From Spirochaetales bacterium (GTDB lineage Bacteria > Spirochaetota > Spirochaetia > Sphaerochaetales > Sphaerochaetaceae), in assembly GCA_017475725.1 (NCBI GenBank), contig JAFVFA010000028.1, positions 1-23,148 on the forward strand: 23,148 bases of DNA, in the 5' to 3' direction. The position numbers were made by a program, and so were the translations under genes. The notes under the pieces are model-generated. The model made no database searches and was not told the origin of the DNA. It was given only the letters and a program-made list of their open reading frames with translations. Below are positions 7,459 to 14,614 of the stretch, in pieces. The number at the start of each line of letters is the position of its first letter. The first letter of the stretch is position 1.

Positions 7459-8775
7459 ATGCTGAAAGTCGCCAAGTTCGGTGGATCCTCTGTTGCTGAT
7501 GCCAACCAGTTCAGGAAGGTCAAGGGGATAGTCTCTTCAGACCCTTCAAGGCGCCTTGTCGTCGTTTCCGCTGCAGGAAAGAGGGATTCCAAGGACCACA
7601 AGATCACGGATCTTCTTTATCTCTGCCACGCCCATGTGACCTACGGGGTGTCCTGCAAGGAGATCTTTGACATAATCAGGGCCAGATTCATCGAGATCCG
7701 CGATGACCTTGGTCTCTCATACAGGATAGAGGACGACCTTGATGCCCTCGGGGCCAAGATAAGCAAGGACATGTCAATCGACGAGCTTGTCTCAAGGGGA
7801 GAGTACCTGACATCAAGGCTGATGGCCGAGTACCTCGGGTTCTTCTTCCTTGATGCGTCACAGTGCATATTCATGGATTATGACGGCACCTTCATCCCCG
7901 GCAGGATAGCGGAGGCCGTGCAGGAGGCTCTGAAGAGCCATTCGGGCATTGTTATCCCCGGCTTCTACGGAGCCATGCCTTCAGGCAAGATCCGTGTCAT
8001 GAGCAGAGGCGGAAGCGACATAACGGGTTCCCTTGTGGCTGTGGCGGCGGGGGCTGACCTTTACGAGAACTGGACTGACGTGTCCGGCATCCTGATGGCT
8101 GACCCCAGGATCGTCGACAGCCCGAAGGCCATATCAGAGATAACGTTCGCGGAGCTGAGGGAGCTCTCCTACATGGGTGCATCCGTGCTCCATGAGGACT
8201 CCGTTGCACCAGTCAAGGAGATAGGTATCCCTCTGAACATCAAGAACACGAACGACCCTGACCATCCCGGAACCATGATCGTTGACAACGTGGACCGCAT
8301 GGAGGATGACAACGACAGGTTCATAACCGGAATAGCGGGCAAGAGGAACTTCATTATCCTGACAGTCTCGAAGCATCTGAACAACTCCAATGAGACCCTA
8401 AGGGATGTGCTTGAGATCCTTGACCGGCACAAGGTCCAGGCAGAGCACATCACCATGGGGATTGACCAGTTCGCACTGGTCCTCTCACAGGCCAGCATAG
8501 GCGAGGCCCTGTACGAGATAATCAGTGACATAAAGGCCAAGTGCTCACCTGACGACATAGGTGTCCAGGACAACATAGCCCTTGTGGCGGCTGTCGGAAG
8601 GAAGATGATCTTCCGCCCCGGAATCTCAGGAAAGGTCTTCAACGCCCTGGGGAAGGAAGGCATCAACATCAGGACCATCGCGCAGGGTTCGGACGAGCTT
8701 GCGATAATCGTTGGAGTGGACAACAGCCAGTTCGACACAACTGTGAGAGTGCTTTACCATTCATTTGCAGGATAA
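7459..8775 (+). CDS. lysC: Aspartate kinase
   Basis: Phosphorylates aspartate, the first step to lysine, threonine and methionine. The N-terminal kinase domain begins VAKFGGSSV (KFGGSS at residues 6-11) and contains SRGGSDITGSL and a nearby ENWTDVSGI stretch. Two ACT domains fill roughly residues 305-438, the second ending in the strand SDELAIIVGVD, so feedback inhibition by an end product is likely; which one cannot be read from sequence. It is a single-function 438-residue enzyme, not fused to homoserine dehydrogenase. The reading frame is open further upstream, but the ATG at 7459 has AAAGGAGG six bases before it, one base after the hom stop, and gives the conserved N terminus. Confidence 0.95.
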   Translation: MLKVAKFGGSSVADANQFRKVKGIVSSDPSRRLVVVSAAGKRDSKDHKITDLLYLCHAHVTYGVSCKEIFDIIRARFIEIRDDLGLSYRIEDDLDALGAKISKDMSIDELVSRGEYLTSRLMAEYLGFFFLDASQCIFMDYDGTFIPGRIAEAVQEALKSHSGIVIPGFYGAMPSGKIRVMSRGGSDITGSLVAVAAGADLYENWTDVSGILMADPRIVDSPKAISEITFAELRELSYMGASVLHEDSVAPVKEIGIPLNIKNTNDPDHPGTMIVDNVDRMEDDNDRFITGIAGKRNFIILTVSKHLNNSNETLRDVLEILDRHKVQAEHITMGIDQFALVLSQASIGEALYEIISDIKAKCSPDDIGVQDNIALVAAVGRKMIFRPGISGKVFNALGKEGINIRTIAQGSDELAIIVGVDNSQFDTTVRVLYHSFAG

Positions 8776-8844
8776 GCAGTTACAAAAAATTCTTAATCTT
8801 TTTGGGTTTTTTGCCGTAGGGGTTTGCAAAAGGAGATCTTTTCT

Positions 8845-9780
8845 ATGTTTGCAAACCTTGAATTCTGCATGGTCAACTCCATGGGCGCAAAGGCTTCAGT
8901 CAGGCTCTCTGTGAACGAGGGCCTTGTCGAATACGAGATAGTCTTTCCTGATGACAGAAGAAGGAGACCGCGGAGCGGCTGTCTGGGAGGTGGGGACTCA
9001 GAACAGCTTCTGGACAGGTTGGTCCGCAGCGGTGTGTTGGACATCCTGCGAAGTCTGATTGACGTCGAGCCTGATGAGCATGGCGATTACTGGAGCATAT
9101 CCTTTCTGGACATGGAAGGGCGTCAACTGAGCATCTCAGGGCCGGAGAAGGGCAGTCTGCTTATGGCTTCCGTTGTCGATGACCTGGCGGAGGTGCTTGA
9201 TGACCAGTTCCATGTGACAAGGTACATACGCCCCAAGAGACTGGAGAGCATTGAGGTGGATTTTGCTTTCAACGAGCTGCCGCCTGAGATGATTGAGAGC
9301 CTGAATGCCTATCCCAACTGCGACCATACGGAGCTGCTGAGAATTGAAAGGAAGGGGCGAAGCATCCGGTTCAGGAGGTTCTTCCCTTTGGGTTGCTGCA
9401 GGTTGGATACCGAATGCAGATGCGAAAGGGAGGTGAAAGCCTTTCTTGACCAGACCGGGAATGTCTTTGATGAGGAGTATCTTTTCGAGGATGTCGATGA
9501 CGACCCTGATTCCCCTGGGATGACCTTTGTCTTCGAATACCGTGATGGGACAGTCAGAAGGGTGAGAAGAAGCCTGAGCATTGTCGGGCTCAGGGACGAT
9601 GAGTATCTGGAGATGGTGGATTTCCTGTTCGGAATGCTGATGCGTATAACCTTCAGGCGGGGGCTTTTCGACAAGCGGTACATACTGTTCCCTGACAGGG
9701 ATATGGATGACGTCCCCTATTTCTCTGTGTATTCGGATGGGGATGTGGATCTTGAAGATGAGGAGGAAGGGCAGACCTGA
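8845..9780 (+). CDS. Conserved-looking protein of unknown function, possible internal duplication
   Basis: I do not recognise this 311-residue protein. It has no signal peptide or membrane helix and is rich in Asp, Glu and Arg, ending in an acidic tail (DVDLEDEEEG). Two halves look alike by eye: residues about 25-118 and 150-258 each have a strand with alternating charged residues, an amphipathic stretch, an acidic segment (VEPDEHGD; EDVDDDPDSP), a beta hairpin around a turn (MEGRQ; RDGTV), and a final Leu-rich helix. Five Cys occur in or near residues 185-198 (CC and CRC). The ATG at 8845 has AAAAGGAG nine bases upstream; a TTG further up at 8824 is less likely. It lies after lysC but probably has its own signals. 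It converges on the lipoprotein gene. Confidence 0.75.
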   Translation: MFANLEFCMVNSMGAKASVRLSVNEGLVEYEIVFPDDRRRRPRSGCLGGGDSEQLLDRLVRSGVLDILRSLIDVEPDEHGDYWSISFLDMEGRQLSISGPEKGSLLMASVVDDLAEVLDDQFHVTRYIRPKRLESIEVDFAFNELPPEMIESLNAYPNCDHTELLRIERKGRSIRFRRFFPLGCCRLDTECRCEREVKAFLDQTGNVFDEEYLFEDVDDDPDSPGMTFVFEYRDGTVRRVRRSLSIVGLRDDEYLEMVDFLFGMLMRITFRRGLFDKRYILFPDRDMDDVPYFSVYSDGDVDLEDEEEGQT

Positions 9781-9792
9781 GCAGGCCTGCCC
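9769..9792. terminator. Bidirectional hairpin between convergent genes
   Basis: GGGCAG (9769-9774) pairs with CTGCCC (9787-9792), and after one mismatch CCTG (9776-9779) can pair in part with CAGG (9782-9785). The hairpin spans the stop of the upstream gene and sits just before the stop of the opposing lipoprotein gene. It has no U-run on either side, so termination is only likely. Confidence 0.4.
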
Positions 9793-9798
9793 GACTTG

Positions 9799-10947
9799 TC
9801 AGAAGAAGGCGAATCCTATGCCCACCTCTCCGTACCAGGCCTTCTCCTCTGAGCTGTAGACAAGCCCCGCATAGAGGCTGTTGTGGTAGATGCAGTACTC
9901 GATGCCAAGAAGACCCAGAATGTCGAAGTCATCTTCCGAGCCCTGCATCTGCTGTATCTCCATGCCTCCCTGAAGCCAGAAGAACGGGAGGATCTTCCAG
10001 TTGACCCCGAAGCTTCCGCCTATTCTGCCAAGCTGCTTCTCGGTTTCGAATGGTGGGAAGAATGAGGCACCGATGAAGAATCCGGCATATTTGGGTGCAA
10101 GATATGCAAAGGACACATTGTTCCTTCTTGTGGCTATTGTGTAGTTGTAGTTCAGTGTGTAGATGGCCCCTGACTTCTCCTTCCATGGGTTTATGATCTC
10201 CTCCCTGTCAGAGCGGGAGAAGGTGAACTCCATGCCCTTGTCTCCGCTGTCGTAGACAAGCTTGTAGTCAGGGTACTTTGGCAGTCTGTTGAAGCGGACA
10301 AGGCCTGAATTGCTCCTGTCCTTGGTTGCCGTCCCGCTTGCCAGGAGTGTGCCGGCCAGCTGGGCCTGCTCCATGGATGACAGCTGGCTGAGCACCACTG
10401 CGGTCTGGATCGTGTCCAGAGCAAGGAAGGTGGCTGTGGCACCCGGTGCGTCGGAGTGGAATGAGAACCCATAGTAACCGCGGTAGTGCGGGTACCTGTG
10501 GAAGGAATAGCCGTAGTCCACATAGACATCCAGATCGCCGTCGGGGTTCAATATGGCATCGAGCACAGCAATTGCGCCCACGACACCGGCCAGCACTATG
10601 CCGGTTGTGGACCTGGTCTTGGAGGCCCTCAGGTAGGAGATGCTGTCCCAGCTGTCTATGTACTCCCATTTGCCCGTCTGGATGTTGCCTCCGTAGATGG
10701 AGATGTCCTTCTCGTCTACGTAGCACTCGGAGTCGTCAGTCGTAGCGAAAGAGACCAGAAAGTCCGCCTTCTTGCCGTCGAAATAGCTTGGAGCGGCCAC
10801 CATCTGCAGATTTCCGTAGGTCAGTGCCGCTATGTTGCCTTCGCCCTCTGATGGGGAGACGATCAGGCTTGGGTCATATGTGGTTGCACATGAGCATAGA
10901 AGAAGGGCGAGCAGTGTCACGAGAAGGAGAATGTTCAGATGTTTCAT
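9799..10947 (-). CDS. Lipoprotein with outer-membrane beta-barrel-like C terminus
   Basis: A 382-residue exported protein of unknown function. The N terminus is a lipoprotein signal with an LCSC box (lipidated Cys20 most likely). The first half is soluble, with a hydrophobic Gly/Ala/Val/Ile stretch near residues 115-133 and a Tyr/His/Arg/Gly-rich patch (about 145-165). From about residue 265 to the end it shows alternating hydrophobic strands and Gly/Tyr turns, closing with GEVGIGFAFF; a terminal aromatic residue is the usual signal for outer-membrane beta-barrel assembly. Its start overlaps the stop of the acidic gene by four bases (ATGA), so the two are translationally coupled. A lipid anchor combined with a barrel-like end is uncommon. 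No family assignment is possible. Confidence 0.8.
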   Translation of the reverse strand: MKHLNILLLVTLLALLLCSCATTYDPSLIVSPSEGEGNIAALTYGNLQMVAAPSYFDGKKADFLVSFATTDDSECYVDEKDISIYGGNIQTGKWEYIDSWDSISYLRASKTRSTTGIVLAGVVGAIAVLDAILNPDGDLDVYVDYGYSFHRYPHYRGYYGFSFHSDAPGATATFLALDTIQTAVVLSQLSSMEQAQLAGTLLASGTATKDRSNSGLVRFNRLPKYPDYKLVYDSGDKGMEFTFSRSDREEIINPWKEKSGAIYTLNYNYTIATRRNNVSFAYLAPKYAGFFIGASFFPPFETEKQLGRIGGSFGVNWKILPFFWLQGGMEIQQMQGSEDDFDILGLLGIEYCIYHNSLYAGLVYSSEEKAWYGEVGIGFAFF

Positions 10948-11219
10948 AGATAGTCTTCCGAATCGGATTCCCGGCCGGAGTCCTCTCCGCCCTCGTAGTA
11001 GAAGCCGTCGTCAAGGAGGTCGTCCTCCTCGTCGTCTTCATCCTCATCGTAGTCGTAGTCTTCGTAGTCGCTTACGTCAGGGGCGTCATAGAGGTCCTCG
11101 AACTCATCGTCCTCGTAGTCGTCCTCCTCGTCCTCGTCATCCTCGTCGAAGTCCTCGTCTTCCTCGAAGTCCTCGTAATCGTCGTAGTATTCCCCGTAGG
11201 GTCTTCTTCTGTTGGGCAT
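10944..11219 (-). CDS. Extremely acidic 91-residue protein
   Basis: About 51 of 91 residues are Asp or Glu; Tyr and Phe are the main other residues, and only four Arg supply positive charge (three at the N terminus). There is no signal peptide, so it should be cytoplasmic and intrinsically disordered. The gene is supported by a textbook ribosome binding site (AAGGAGG five bases before the ATG), a promoter with a consensus -35 upstream, and a four-base ATGA overlap with the lipoprotein gene that follows. Low-complexity GA-rich DNA can give open frames by chance, but these signals argue for real translation. The function is unknown; metal or cation buffering, binding of a basic partner, or a chaperone-like role for its coupled partner are guesses. 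Confidence 0.75.
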   Translation of the reverse strand: MPNRRRPYGEYYDDYEDFEEDEDFDEDDEDEEDDYEDDEFEDLYDAPDVSDYEDYDYDEDEDDEEDDLLDDGFYYEGGEDSGRESDSEDYL

Positions 11220-11242
11220 GGAACCTCCTTGAAGATACTAAA

Positions 11243-11271
11243 AGGATAAGATTACCATTGGACGATGTCAA
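11243..11271 (-). promoter_or_regulatory. Promoter of the acidic protein/lipoprotein operon
   Basis: On the minus strand a perfect TTGACA (11271 to 11266) stands 17 bases before TATCCT (11248 to 11243, 4/6). Transcription would start near 11236, about 17 bases before the ATG. Its -35 directly abuts the -35 of the divergent promoter at 11272. Confidence 0.6.
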
Positions 11272-11300
11272 TTGAGATTTTTCGTACCTCAATGTATAAT
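11272..11300 (+). promoter_or_regulatory. Promoter of the TPR lipoprotein gene
   Basis: TTGAGA at 11272-11277 (5/6) and a perfect TATAAT at 11295-11300 have the ideal 17-bp spacing. Transcription would begin near 11307, leaving about 19 bases before the ATG at 11326. This rules out the longer reading frame that begins at 11272 with TTG. Confidence 0.75.
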
Positions 11301-11325
11301 GGCGAACCAAGAGAGAGGACACCAC

Positions 11326-12471
11326 ATGAGAAGAGCATCCATGTTCATAATTGGGGCGCTGCTTGCAGCCATGTTCATACTGGCCGGCTGCTCCACAACG
11401 GTCGGGGTCAGGACTCTGGTTCCTGCCGCTGTAGACGTCAGCGGATACAAGACCATAGCCGTGAGATCCACCATCGACAACACAAGATGGACCCTTCCGC
11501 ACTTCTGGAACTCCTACATCCCGCTGCGCTCGGTCGACGAAAGGTACCGCAATGACCTCAGGTACTGGACCGGACTGGATTTCAACACCTCCTCAAGGAT
11601 ATCCCAGATCGCAAGCAACACAATCTATTCAGCCATCGACAACGGCTTCTTCAGGGTCGTGGACCCCAAGGTGACTGATGCCTACGTGCTTGTGGGCAAG
11701 GACTCGGGCAACGTCAGAAGCACCCTGATGAACAGCAACATAGATGCGATCCTGACAACCGAGATCACATCCGTCTTCTATGACGAGTACATCTACCAGT
11801 ACCTGGACAGGAGCGTCACCAGCACAGACAAGGACACAGGAGCCAAGTTCAACCCTTACTTCTTCTATCTTGTGCAGACATACGGCGTATCCATCCAGTA
11901 CACGCTTACGGATGTCGAGAACAACGTGATCATCGCAACCGGGACGTTCTCTTCCGACATGGAGGAGAAGAGGACGCAGCTCGGAAGGACCAAGAACGTC
12001 AAGGGGGACTTCCAGGAGAGCTGGTTCTCGGTACCAAGTGCGTCATCGCTTCTCGGGGAGCTCATCAGAGACTTCTCGTCCCAGATAAGGGATGAGCTTT
12101 CACCCCACTACGTGACCGTGAACTTCACGTTCATGGGAAACAAGCCCAAGGTCAAGACACTGAAGGATGCCTACACTGCGGTGGACAACGGACAGTACAG
12201 GATTGCCCTGAACATCTTCTCCGATGAGTACAACAGGTCGGGACACATCCCGTCGGGCTACAACTCCGCCATCCTTGAGTTCGCGATGGGCAATTTCGAT
12301 GAGGCCTATGCGATTGCCATGGACGTCTATAACAAATATGGCAGCGTTGATGCCCTGCAACTCTACTACAAGATGAAAAACATCGAGGAAAGGGAGAAAC
12401 AGGCTACCGAACAGATAAACAGCGACACAAAGTCTGCTGAAAACAAGCAGTCGGAGCTCATCGGATTCTGA
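11326..12471 (+). CDS. Lipoprotein with C-terminal TPR-like helices
   Basis: A 381-residue exported lipoprotein: the signal peptide ends in an LAGC lipobox with Cys22. The N-terminal part, with VPAAVDVSGYKTIAV after the anchor, has the look of periplasmic CsgG-like or related assembly lipoproteins, in which a strand from each subunit forms part of a mixed sheet; this resemblance is weak. Residues about 285-350 hold two TPR-like helix pairs (DAYTAVDNGQYRIALNIF; LEFAMGNFDEAYAIAMDVY), a module for protein contacts. The last 30 residues are charged and helical. The ATG at 11326 follows GAGAGGA and lies downstream of a clear promoter. It is probably monocistronic, since a hairpin terminator follows at 12479. 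Its substrate and partner are unknown. Confidence 0.8.
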   Translation: MRRASMFIIGALLAAMFILAGCSTTVGVRTLVPAAVDVSGYKTIAVRSTIDNTRWTLPHFWNSYIPLRSVDERYRNDLRYWTGLDFNTSSRISQIASNTIYSAIDNGFFRVVDPKVTDAYVLVGKDSGNVRSTLMNSNIDAILTTEITSVFYDEYIYQYLDRSVTSTDKDTGAKFNPYFFYLVQTYGVSIQYTLTDVENNVIIATGTFSSDMEEKRTQLGRTKNVKGDFQESWFSVPSASSLLGELIRDFSSQIRDELSPHYVTVNFTFMGNKPKVKTLKDAYTAVDNGQYRIALNIFSDEYNRSGHIPSGYNSAILEFAMGNFDEAYAIAMDVYNKYGSVDALQLYYKMKNIEEREKQATEQINSDTKSAENKQSELIGF

Positions 12472-12478
12472 TCGGATA

Positions 12479-12508
12479 TGGCCTGAATATGAGTTTTCAG
12501 GCCATTTT
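12479..12508 (+). terminator. Rho-independent terminator after the TPR lipoprotein gene
   Basis: TGGCCTGAA (12479-12487) and TTCAGGCCA (12496-12504) form a 9-bp stem with an 8-base loop, followed by TTTT. It begins eight bases after the stop. The stem sequence recurs downstream within the repeat cluster. Confidence 0.7.
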
Positions 12509-12526
12509 CTGCCTCCATACTGCATC

Positions 12527-12620
12527 GATGGCCTAAAATGGCCTTAAAATCAAAAAAACAAGTAAAAAAACATAAAACTGCACTTTTAGGCCATCTTTTT
12601 ATGCCAACGATGGCCTGAAT
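12527..12620. repeat. GGCCT repeat cluster with 12-bp inverted repeat
   Basis: In the AT-rich 209-base gap, GATGGCCTAAAA (12527-12538) and TTTTAGGCCATC (12584-12595) form a perfect 12-bp inverted repeat around a 45-base A-rich loop, followed by TTTTT. A further direct copy, ATGGCCTTAAAAT, starts at 12538, and GATGGCCTGAAT recurs at 12609-12620, a repeat of the upstream terminator arm. Including the terminator there are six GGCCT cores in about 140 bases. No open frame is seen. From 12621 to 12680 I see only AT-rich DNA, with a weak promoter-like pair (TTCCAA 12641, TATCAT 12664). Confidence 0.6.
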
Positions 12621-12680
12621 AATTATTTTCATTATCCTTCTTCCAAAGTTTTTGATTTTCCATTATCATTTTTAGTGCGT

Positions 12681-13316
12681 ATGAACCTTTTGGATTTGCA
12701 TTCACATCTCCTTTTCGGCGTAGACCACGGAGTTCAGACCAGGGACCTGTACAGGGCCCTCCTCCTTGAATACAAGAGGAACGGCATAGACACTCTGGTT
12801 CTCACGCCGCACCTTTTCCATCCTACGGTCAAGACCAGGGTGGAGAACATAAGGGAGAACTTCCGTCTGGCTACGGAGGATGCCAAGAAGGTCGGGATGC
12901 GCACTGTGCTGGGTGCGGAGCTGTATCTCGGAAGCCAGTTGGAGGTCAAGACCATACCGATAGGCGGAAGATACGCACTGGTCGAGTTCCCCGTGTCGGG
13001 GAAGCCGATCGCACTGGAGCGGAAGCTTCAGCAGCTTGTGGACCAGGGACTGGAACCGATAATCGCCCACGTTGAGCGTTATCCCTGGCTCAAGCCGCAG
13101 AGCGAGACGTTCCAGATGTTCAAGGATATCGGTGCCTGGATACAGGTCAATGTGTCGGGCATAGAGAACAGGACGGCCATGCCGTATATCCAGCGGGACC
13201 TGGTTGACATCATCGCCGATGACAACCACGGGGACAGGGGTCTGCCGAAGAGGCTGAGGCGCTGCCTTGACGCCTATCCGGGGATCTGCTCCAGAATGGA
13301 GTCGCTGGATCTGTGA
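12681..13316 (+). CDS. PHP-domain phosphatase, CpsB/CapC (YwqE) family
   Basis: A 211-residue metal-dependent phosphatase of the family that removes phosphate from bacterial tyrosine kinases controlling capsule or exopolysaccharide synthesis. Its PHP motifs are DLHSHLLFGVDHG (Asp5, His7, His9, Asp15), TPHLF (His44), GAELYL (Glu80), AHVERYPWL (His130) and DDNHG (Asp181, His183), so the metal ligands seem complete, although AHVERY and DDNHG differ from the usual HPERY and SDAHN. The ATG at 6 bases after a GTG (12675) is chosen by fit to the family N terminus; no clear ribosome binding site is seen. No tyrosine kinase or capsule gene is in the window, which is odd for this family. It may be co-transcribed with the ATPase gene 36 bases downstream. 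Confidence 0.85.
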   Translation: MNLLDLHSHLLFGVDHGVQTRDLYRALLLEYKRNGIDTLVLTPHLFHPTVKTRVENIRENFRLATEDAKKVGMRTVLGAELYLGSQLEVKTIPIGGRYALVEFPVSGKPIALERKLQQLVDQGLEPIIAHVERYPWLKPQSETFQMFKDIGAWIQVNVSGIENRTAMPYIQRDLVDIIADDNHGDRGLPKRLRRCLDAYPGICSRMESLDL

Positions 13317-13352
13317 TTTTGAGACTGCCGCATGTCGGCAAAGGAGGCCTTT

Positions 13353-14612
13353 GTGCTTATTGATATTACTGTGGCCAATTTCAGGTCAATCAAGGATCCG
13401 CAGACGGTTTCGTTCGCGGCCCTCAAGGACAAGAGAATGGATCAGTCCAAGATCCAGGTTGTCTCAGAGAAACTCAAGGTTCTCAGGACCACTTCCATCA
13501 TCGGACCGAACGGCGTTGGAAAGAGCACAATAGTCAGAGCCCTCGAGGCTGTGAAGGGAATTGTGACAGCTGATGCTGCCGACGAGAACCCGCTGAGAAG
13601 AATCCTCGCAGGATCTCTCTTCGCCTACAATGATGTGAAGAACCAGCCAGCGGAGTTCACACTCAGATTCCTTCTCAGAGAGTACGTCTCCGAAGAGGAG
13701 CCGGAGGTCATCGCCACATATACGATCAAGGCCGACCTCGACCACGTCTGGGAGGAGAAGCTCTACTACAACTTCGGCACTTCCAGAAAGCTCATGTTCG
13801 ACAGAGTCGCCGGTGCAAGCCTGGATGATGACATCCCATATAAGGTCCGCTGGGGCAAGCTCTACAGAGGAGACAAGAAGAGAAACGAGAAGGCCGTCGA
13901 CTGCAGACACTCCTTCATCAGGAACGCCGCCGACAGAGGTGGTGAGACCTGTTCAGAGGTCTACAGCTGGTTCACCGATACACTCGACATCCTCCCGATG
14001 GGTGTCGGAAGCTCATCCGAGAAGTACGTCGCAGCCATGCTCAATGCCCATCCGGCATGGAAGGAGCAGCTGATCAACTTCTTCTGGAGCATGGACGTCA
14101 CCGACATCAGAGACATCAGAGTCGGTTCCAACAAGGACGGAAAGTTCGTCCAGTCCAACGATGGTGACATGGTCTTCTTCGTCCATACCAACACCAAGGC
14201 TGCAATGTTCAGCCCGTATGCAAAGGAGAGCCTCTCCATGAAGAGACTTTCACTTCTGGCCCTTGCCTTCTTCGAGGCATTCACAAAGCCGAAGGTGCTG
14301 GTCGTCGATGACTACGGAATGTTCCTCCATCCGGAGGTCCTCATCTACCTGACAAGCGTCTTCACAGGCGGATGCAAGAGAGCCAGCCAGCTCTTCGTGG
14401 TCGACTGCAACCCGACACTTCTGGAGAACGGGCTTCTCAGAAGAGACGGAATCTACTTTGCGGAGAAGGACAGCCAGGGCTCAACGGTCTACTATCCACT
14501 CAGCAACTTCAGAATCGGTGCAAGCGGAAAGGTTCGTGCTATGTACGAGAGTGGTGCATTCGGTGCACTTCCGATCACAAGCTCTTTCAGCTTCGTAAAT
14601 GAGGAGGCATGA
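13353..14612 (+). CDS. AAA/ABC-type ATPase of the RloA/AbiLi-like kind
   Basis: A 419-residue ATPase of the SMC/ABC-related class used in abortive-infection and RloA-like proteins. It begins with the typical strand ITVANFRSIKDPQTVSFAAL, then Walker A GPNGVGKST (residues 51-59). A long central insertion follows, then an altered signature region (KESLSMKRLSLLALAFFEAF). The Walker B region is VLVVDDYGMFLHPE, where the usual catalytic Glu is Asp (Asp319-Asp320) and the following HP (326-327) is kept. The GTG at 13353 is preferred to the ATG at 13332 because AAAGGAGG lies five bases before the GTG and the family N terminus starts there. Its stop is almost joined to the RloB-like gene. Arginine codons are mostly AGA, unlike the neighbours. 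Role in defence is inferred from architecture only. Confidence 0.8.
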   Translation: MLIDITVANFRSIKDPQTVSFAALKDKRMDQSKIQVVSEKLKVLRTTSIIGPNGVGKSTIVRALEAVKGIVTADAADENPLRRILAGSLFAYNDVKNQPAEFTLRFLLREYVSEEEPEVIATYTIKADLDHVWEEKLYYNFGTSRKLMFDRVAGASLDDDIPYKVRWGKLYRGDKKRNEKAVDCRHSFIRNAADRGGETCSEVYSWFTDTLDILPMGVGSSSEKYVAAMLNAHPAWKEQLINFFWSMDVTDIRDIRVGSNKDGKFVQSNDGDMVFFVHTNTKAAMFSPYAKESLSMKRLSLLALAFFEAFTKPKVLVVDDYGMFLHPEVLIYLTSVFTGGCKRASQLFVVDCNPTLLENGLLRRDGIYFAEKDSQGSTVYYPLSNFRIGASGKVRAMYESGAFGALPITSSFSFVNEEA

Positions 14613-14614
14613 AC

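Noticed and set aside
8169..8738. 189-codon minus-strand frame opposite lysC
   Set aside because: Fully inside the ACT region of lysC and without its own start signals.
10832..11275. Arg/Pro-rich plus-strand frame opposite the acidic gene
   Set aside because: The Arg/Pro/Ser repeats are the complement of GAx-rich DNA. The minus-strand frame has a ribosome binding site, a promoter and a stop/start overlap; this one has none.
12479..12620. CRISPR-like array from the GGCCT repeats
   Set aside because: Copies are only 9-12 bases, unevenly spaced and in both orientations, with no regular spacers and no cas genes nearby.
13332..13352. ATG at 13332 as start of the ATPase
   Set aside because: The AAAGGAGG that would serve it lies inside the frame, exactly spaced for the GTG at 13353, and the family N terminus begins there.
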